From Phoronis australis (Eukaryota > Phoronida > Phoronidae), in assembly GCA_002633005.1 (NCBI GenBank), contig NMRA01000026.1, positions 346,101 to 410,100 of the forward strand: 64,000 bases of DNA. Reading direction: 5' to 3'. Of this stretch, positions 60,502 to 64,000 are shown piece by piece; position 1 is the stretch's first letter, and each line of letters begins with the position of its first letter. The notes beneath the pieces were generated by a model, which did not search any database, was not told the DNA's origin, and saw only the letters and a list, made by a program, of their open reading frames with translations. Position numbers and translations under genes: made by a program.

Positions 60502-61431
60502 GCAATGATCATCGCCTCTGTTGGCCCGAACCAGAGGCGATGCAGAGGCTATAGGCACTCTGTACGCCGGAAGCTTTTCGGCGAATTATGCCTCGCACCG
60601 ACTAAACCATCAGAGTCACGTCGCTATAAATACCTTTTGCGCATAGAGGAACACCTGAGGAGGTTGTCGATGTGTTTAACTCCTTCCAACTCGTACAAAT
60701 ACTCCCATTATCAAACTTCTTCTTCGAGCAGTCCCTATTTCAGTTCCCAAAATCGTGAACTCACCATTTTTATACTGCGCACGCTCCAATTTTTACCGCG
60801 CTCACTAGGTGATGTGACTTCATGACCTCAATCTTTAAATAGGCCAAAGGTGAGCCATTAGTGCGGTCTTGTCAGTCAAATGTTCGTTTCCAAAATGCCA
60901 CCACTTATACTTGTCTTTAATTGGTGTTATTTGAAACTGATTGTATTTCAATGAATTATTGTTTGTATTTGATAAAAATTAATGCTGTTGATATGACATT
61001 TAATAGTCTTTGTGCACATATTTGACATTTTAATGTTTAACAACACAGCAAATGCACGGCTGGTTCCCGGCAGCACGTACCCGTAGGGCGGGAACTTCAG
61101 CTTTCAAAGTTCGCCGGTAGGTCTGCAACTTCTGACCTTCGGCCTGGTTAAAAAAATGACAATGTTGATTTCACGATTTTGGGAACTGAAATGGGGACTG
61201 CTCGAAGAAAAAGTTTCATAACGGGAGTATTTGTTCGAGTTGGAAGGAATTAAACACATTGACAACCTCCTGTGTTCCTCTATGCGCAAAAGGTATTTAT
61301 AACAACGACAAATGTGACTTTGATGGTTTAGTCGGTGCGAGGCATAATTCGCCGAAAAGCTTCCGGCGTACAGAGCGCTTATAGCCTCTGCATCGTCTCT
61401 GGTTCGGGCCAACAGAGGCGATGGTCATTGC
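60502..61431. mobile_element. 930-bp element with about 270-bp terminal inverted repeats
   Basis: The left arm (60502 to about 60770) and the right arm (about 61160-61431) are inverted copies about 90% identical, starting GCAATGAyCATCGCCTCTGT. The 12-mer CTACCACGAAAT lies just outside both ends (60487-60498 and 61432-61443), as expected for a target duplication, though with three extra bases on the left. Long TIRs with a roughly 9-12-bp duplication suggest a MULE-like origin. The interior encodes no transposase. Open frames in the two arms are the same sequence read from each arm and are not genes. Confidence 0.7.
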
Positions 61432-61443
61432 CTACCACGAAAT

Positions 61444-63489
61444 CAGAGAGTGTGAATCTGAGATCTGTGATTGTGAATCGCTGCAGCGGCATGGCAGCTC
61501 ACACTAGGCTCTCAGACCAACTACAATGGGTCTTTAGTACGATTACTGCAAAATTTTTAACTCTAGTTAAAGAGGAACCAATATTACTGTAGCACTTTAG
61601 GTAGATGACTACTCTTACCCAGCTTACGTGATCCTCTGAGTCACAAGCGCATCTTCCTCCCAACTCAAGATGACTACTTCTTAATCTCGAAACAACCATA
61701 CGTAATATTTTTGATATCTTTCACACGAGTATCATTTATTTATGAACATAAAAATCGCTTAATACCGGCTCAAAATTGCACAAAATAAATCTGTTATATG
61801 GTTAACACGTATAAATGAACAAAACTATTTATTTGCGAGAGTACATTTGAAAAAAATAAGAATTTTATATGCTTTTTGTTTCACTTTAATATTTGTAAAG
61901 TTAATCAGACGATAATATTTCAACCTTTTTTCTATCATTTATTTGAAAAATATATTTTTTAAATGCTTATTTATCTTGAAAAGAGAAAATTTGAGAGGTT
62001 TGTTATAAAAATTAAAGACCTCAAGATTTTCATTTTGAAAGCATATGTGGTCAATATCCAGTATCACGTGGTACACGTCCTTTTCGCGAGTCCGCCTGAG
62101 AAGATAACTTGGTGAACTAGTATTGCCTAGTTAAAAAGGACTCGAATCCAAGATGGTAAGATCCATCTACCAACTTTTTTCCTATTACACACTTGAGGAT
62201 TAATTCAACATGTAGTAGATGGAGCTATTTTTTCGCTGATATGCATGTTTTGGGAAAAAATGGTGTTTGTCTCTCAGTTCGGCAACGCTCCTTCTCACGC
62301 TACACTCGTGATATGCCACGTAGGGAATGAACCTGTTTCAGTTTTCTGTCTTTATCACGTTTGTGATCCTGTAATTCATCTTATGTACTTTCGTAATGAC
62401 TTATTATGTGAACGTGATAGAGTAAACGAGGACTAATTTTTTCAGCGGAATCCACTGCATAGTCAAGAGTGGTGTAGACGCTGCAGTTTAGACTCCGGAA
62501 GCCGGTACAGGTTCCTTAAGTAACACGTAGCCCCCACGGTTGACTGGTTAGGGGCTTCAACACTTCCTATCGCTTTCTGTCCAAATTGGTGGTGGGAGAA
62601 GTCTTCCCACGGATTAAGTTTTCAATTCGTCAAAAATACACTCCACATAGAATACCTAATTATCAGCCGGACCCAAATTACCGAACATTACATAAAACCT
62701 TACTTGAAGCATGATCTGAGAATTAAATGACACCAATTTTTGGGTAATTGTTTACAATATGACGACATTGACCAACACACATCATTTTGGTGTCATTCAA
62801 TTCCTCGCAACGTTACCTTTCCAAAAATGTATGAATGTTTCCCCTACCGCGTGTCCTCCATATTTTGTCCTCGAATTTTGGATCGCTCTATTTCCTAGTT
62901 GACACCACCATGTTTGCTCAACACGAGATTACAGCATCACCTGTTAATGAATGAAACAGCATCATGGATTCTGAATGGTGTTTGCCCACGCAAGATTCCT
63001 GCTAAAGTTTTCCTGACATAATATGGAGGACAAGTAGCAGCATTTCACTTTTTCTAATTTTTTATAATTGTGACCATTTGACCTTTTTTCCACAAAATTG
63101 TCTGAAGTGATACCCTTTTCACCAATTTGGACCTCTAGAACAACCTTCACTTTTTTCACGGATTCTTGCCAGCAGATGCATACCTGGGTCGCCACAGGAT
63201 CGAATTCGAACCCTTGGGACCGTAACTGGGGCAGGGGATTGGCGGGTCTCGGTCAGTTTGAACTTCTGAAAAGTGACGATCTGCAGAAGTCACGGTAGAT
63301 TAGTGCAGTTTTTTGACTGCCAGGGGACTCCTTTCATTCAACACAGCGGTATTACTACTGAGTTCCAGGAAAGAGTGCGAGAAGAAATTTCATGATAAAA
63401 TACTAAGGGAATGGGGTAGCAGGGGTCGACATTAACTTTTTATGCGTCCACATGCATGTGGTCGCATATTGCCGTCACCTCTGTCTGAG
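61444..63489. other. Non-coding stretch
   Basis: No exon supported. A B-box-like GGTTCGAATTCGATCC occurs on the minus strand near 63210 without a convincing A box. Inverted TTTTGTCC/GGACAAG and TCCATATT/AATATGGA motifs around 62850 and 63025 may be another MITE. Confidence 0.4.
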
Positions 63490-64000
63490 CGTCCGCGGCT
63501 GTATCTCCTAAACCCCTTGCAGGATCTTATTTAAATTTGGCAGGTATGTTCCTATGAGGTTAACGATACAAGGCGACAAGTTTTGGATCGACCCAAATAC
63601 CGTTGTGTCCCCTAGTGGCAATTTTAGTTTTTTATGTTCGCCTCTGTATCTTCAAAGGTACTCGACCGAATTTCTTGAAATTGGGCACATATACATCTAT
63701 TGATGAGTTGACGCTATCCTCTCATTTTCGGATGGATTCAAGTCATTTTGCGCCATGTAATGGCCATTTTTACTATTTTCGAGTCATTTTTTTGGCGTCC
63801 GCCCCTCTAACTACCAAACCACTCTAAGGATGATTGTGAAAATTGGCATGTATGTTCGTACTATGATGAAGACAGTTGACGAGGATTTTCCGATGACTTC
63901 GACTAGTGTGGCACCTCCTAGTGGCAGTTTTGTTTTTGCTCCCATGTCTGTATCTCCTAAACATTCTACAGGATCTTTATTAAATTTAGCAAATGTATTT
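63490..64000 (+). repeat. Diverged tandem array, about 145-160-bp period, runs off the window
   Basis: The landmark CTGTATCTCCTAAAC with AGGATCTTAT, AAATTTGGCAGGTATGTTC and GTGGCAATTTT repeats at about 63502, 63645, 63806 and 63951. The units are only moderately similar. A related minus-strand stretch lies at 38440-38900. Confidence 0.7.

Noticed and set aside
60505-60825. 106-residue open frame on plus and a similar one at 61104-61412 minus
   Set aside because: They are the two inverted arms of the same transposon read outward-in, so their similarity is explained by the repeat; no known protein.
63181-63240. Possible tRNA or SINE on the minus strand (B-box-like GGTTCGAATTCGATCC)
   Set aside because: No convincing A box or cloverleaf; left as a remark only.

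Overview
The window is metazoan nuclear DNA. Coding sequence is split into small exons with GT-AG introns, introns reach about 10 kb, and most of the sequence is AT-rich and full of degraded DNA transposons, MITEs, tRNA-like SINE fragments and minisatellites. I could not name the species. The X11/Mint protein encoded here (PTB start with V-L-I-E-G-V-L-F, C-terminus H-Y-I) suggests an invertebrate, probably marine, with a heterozygous genome.

Two genes could be rebuilt exon by exon, with every splice phase closing, and they converge on each other. (1) Plus strand, about 10.9-17.2 kb: an unrecognised 820-residue protein in four coding exons. It has two globular segments that resemble the Ski/Sno/Dac (DHD) fold, basic stretches, a textbook CtBP-binding PLDLS motif and a C-terminal coiled coil, which together look like a nuclear corepressor. 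(2) Minus strand, 58.0-21.2 kb: a complete X11/Mint/LIN-10 adaptor (APBA family) of about 1070 residues in 14 coding exons. It has a long acidic N-terminal exon, a coiled-coil or CASK-binding-like segment, a PTB domain and tandem PDZ domains.

Layout: 1-10.8 kb has no gene I can support, but holds a 1046-bp transposon with a GGAAC duplication, a pogo/Tigger-like end, a THAP zinc-finger fragment and a long palindrome. 10.9-17.2 kb is the corepressor-like gene; its third intron carries a TTAA-flanked Kolobok/piggyBac-like element interrupted by an assembly gap. 17.2-21.2 kb is the convergent intergenic region. 21.2-58.0 kb is the Mint gene. 58-64 kb holds a decayed zinc-finger ORF, a 930-bp element with about 270-bp inverted repeats, and diverged tandem repeats running to the window edge.

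Two perfect-edge tandem duplications (598 bp and about 917 bp) each sit on either side of a single N, at 26780 and 50488. They look like unmerged overlapping contigs, not biology. The first would falsely duplicate a PTB exon of Mint. No CRISPR, prokaryotic operon or rRNA was seen.
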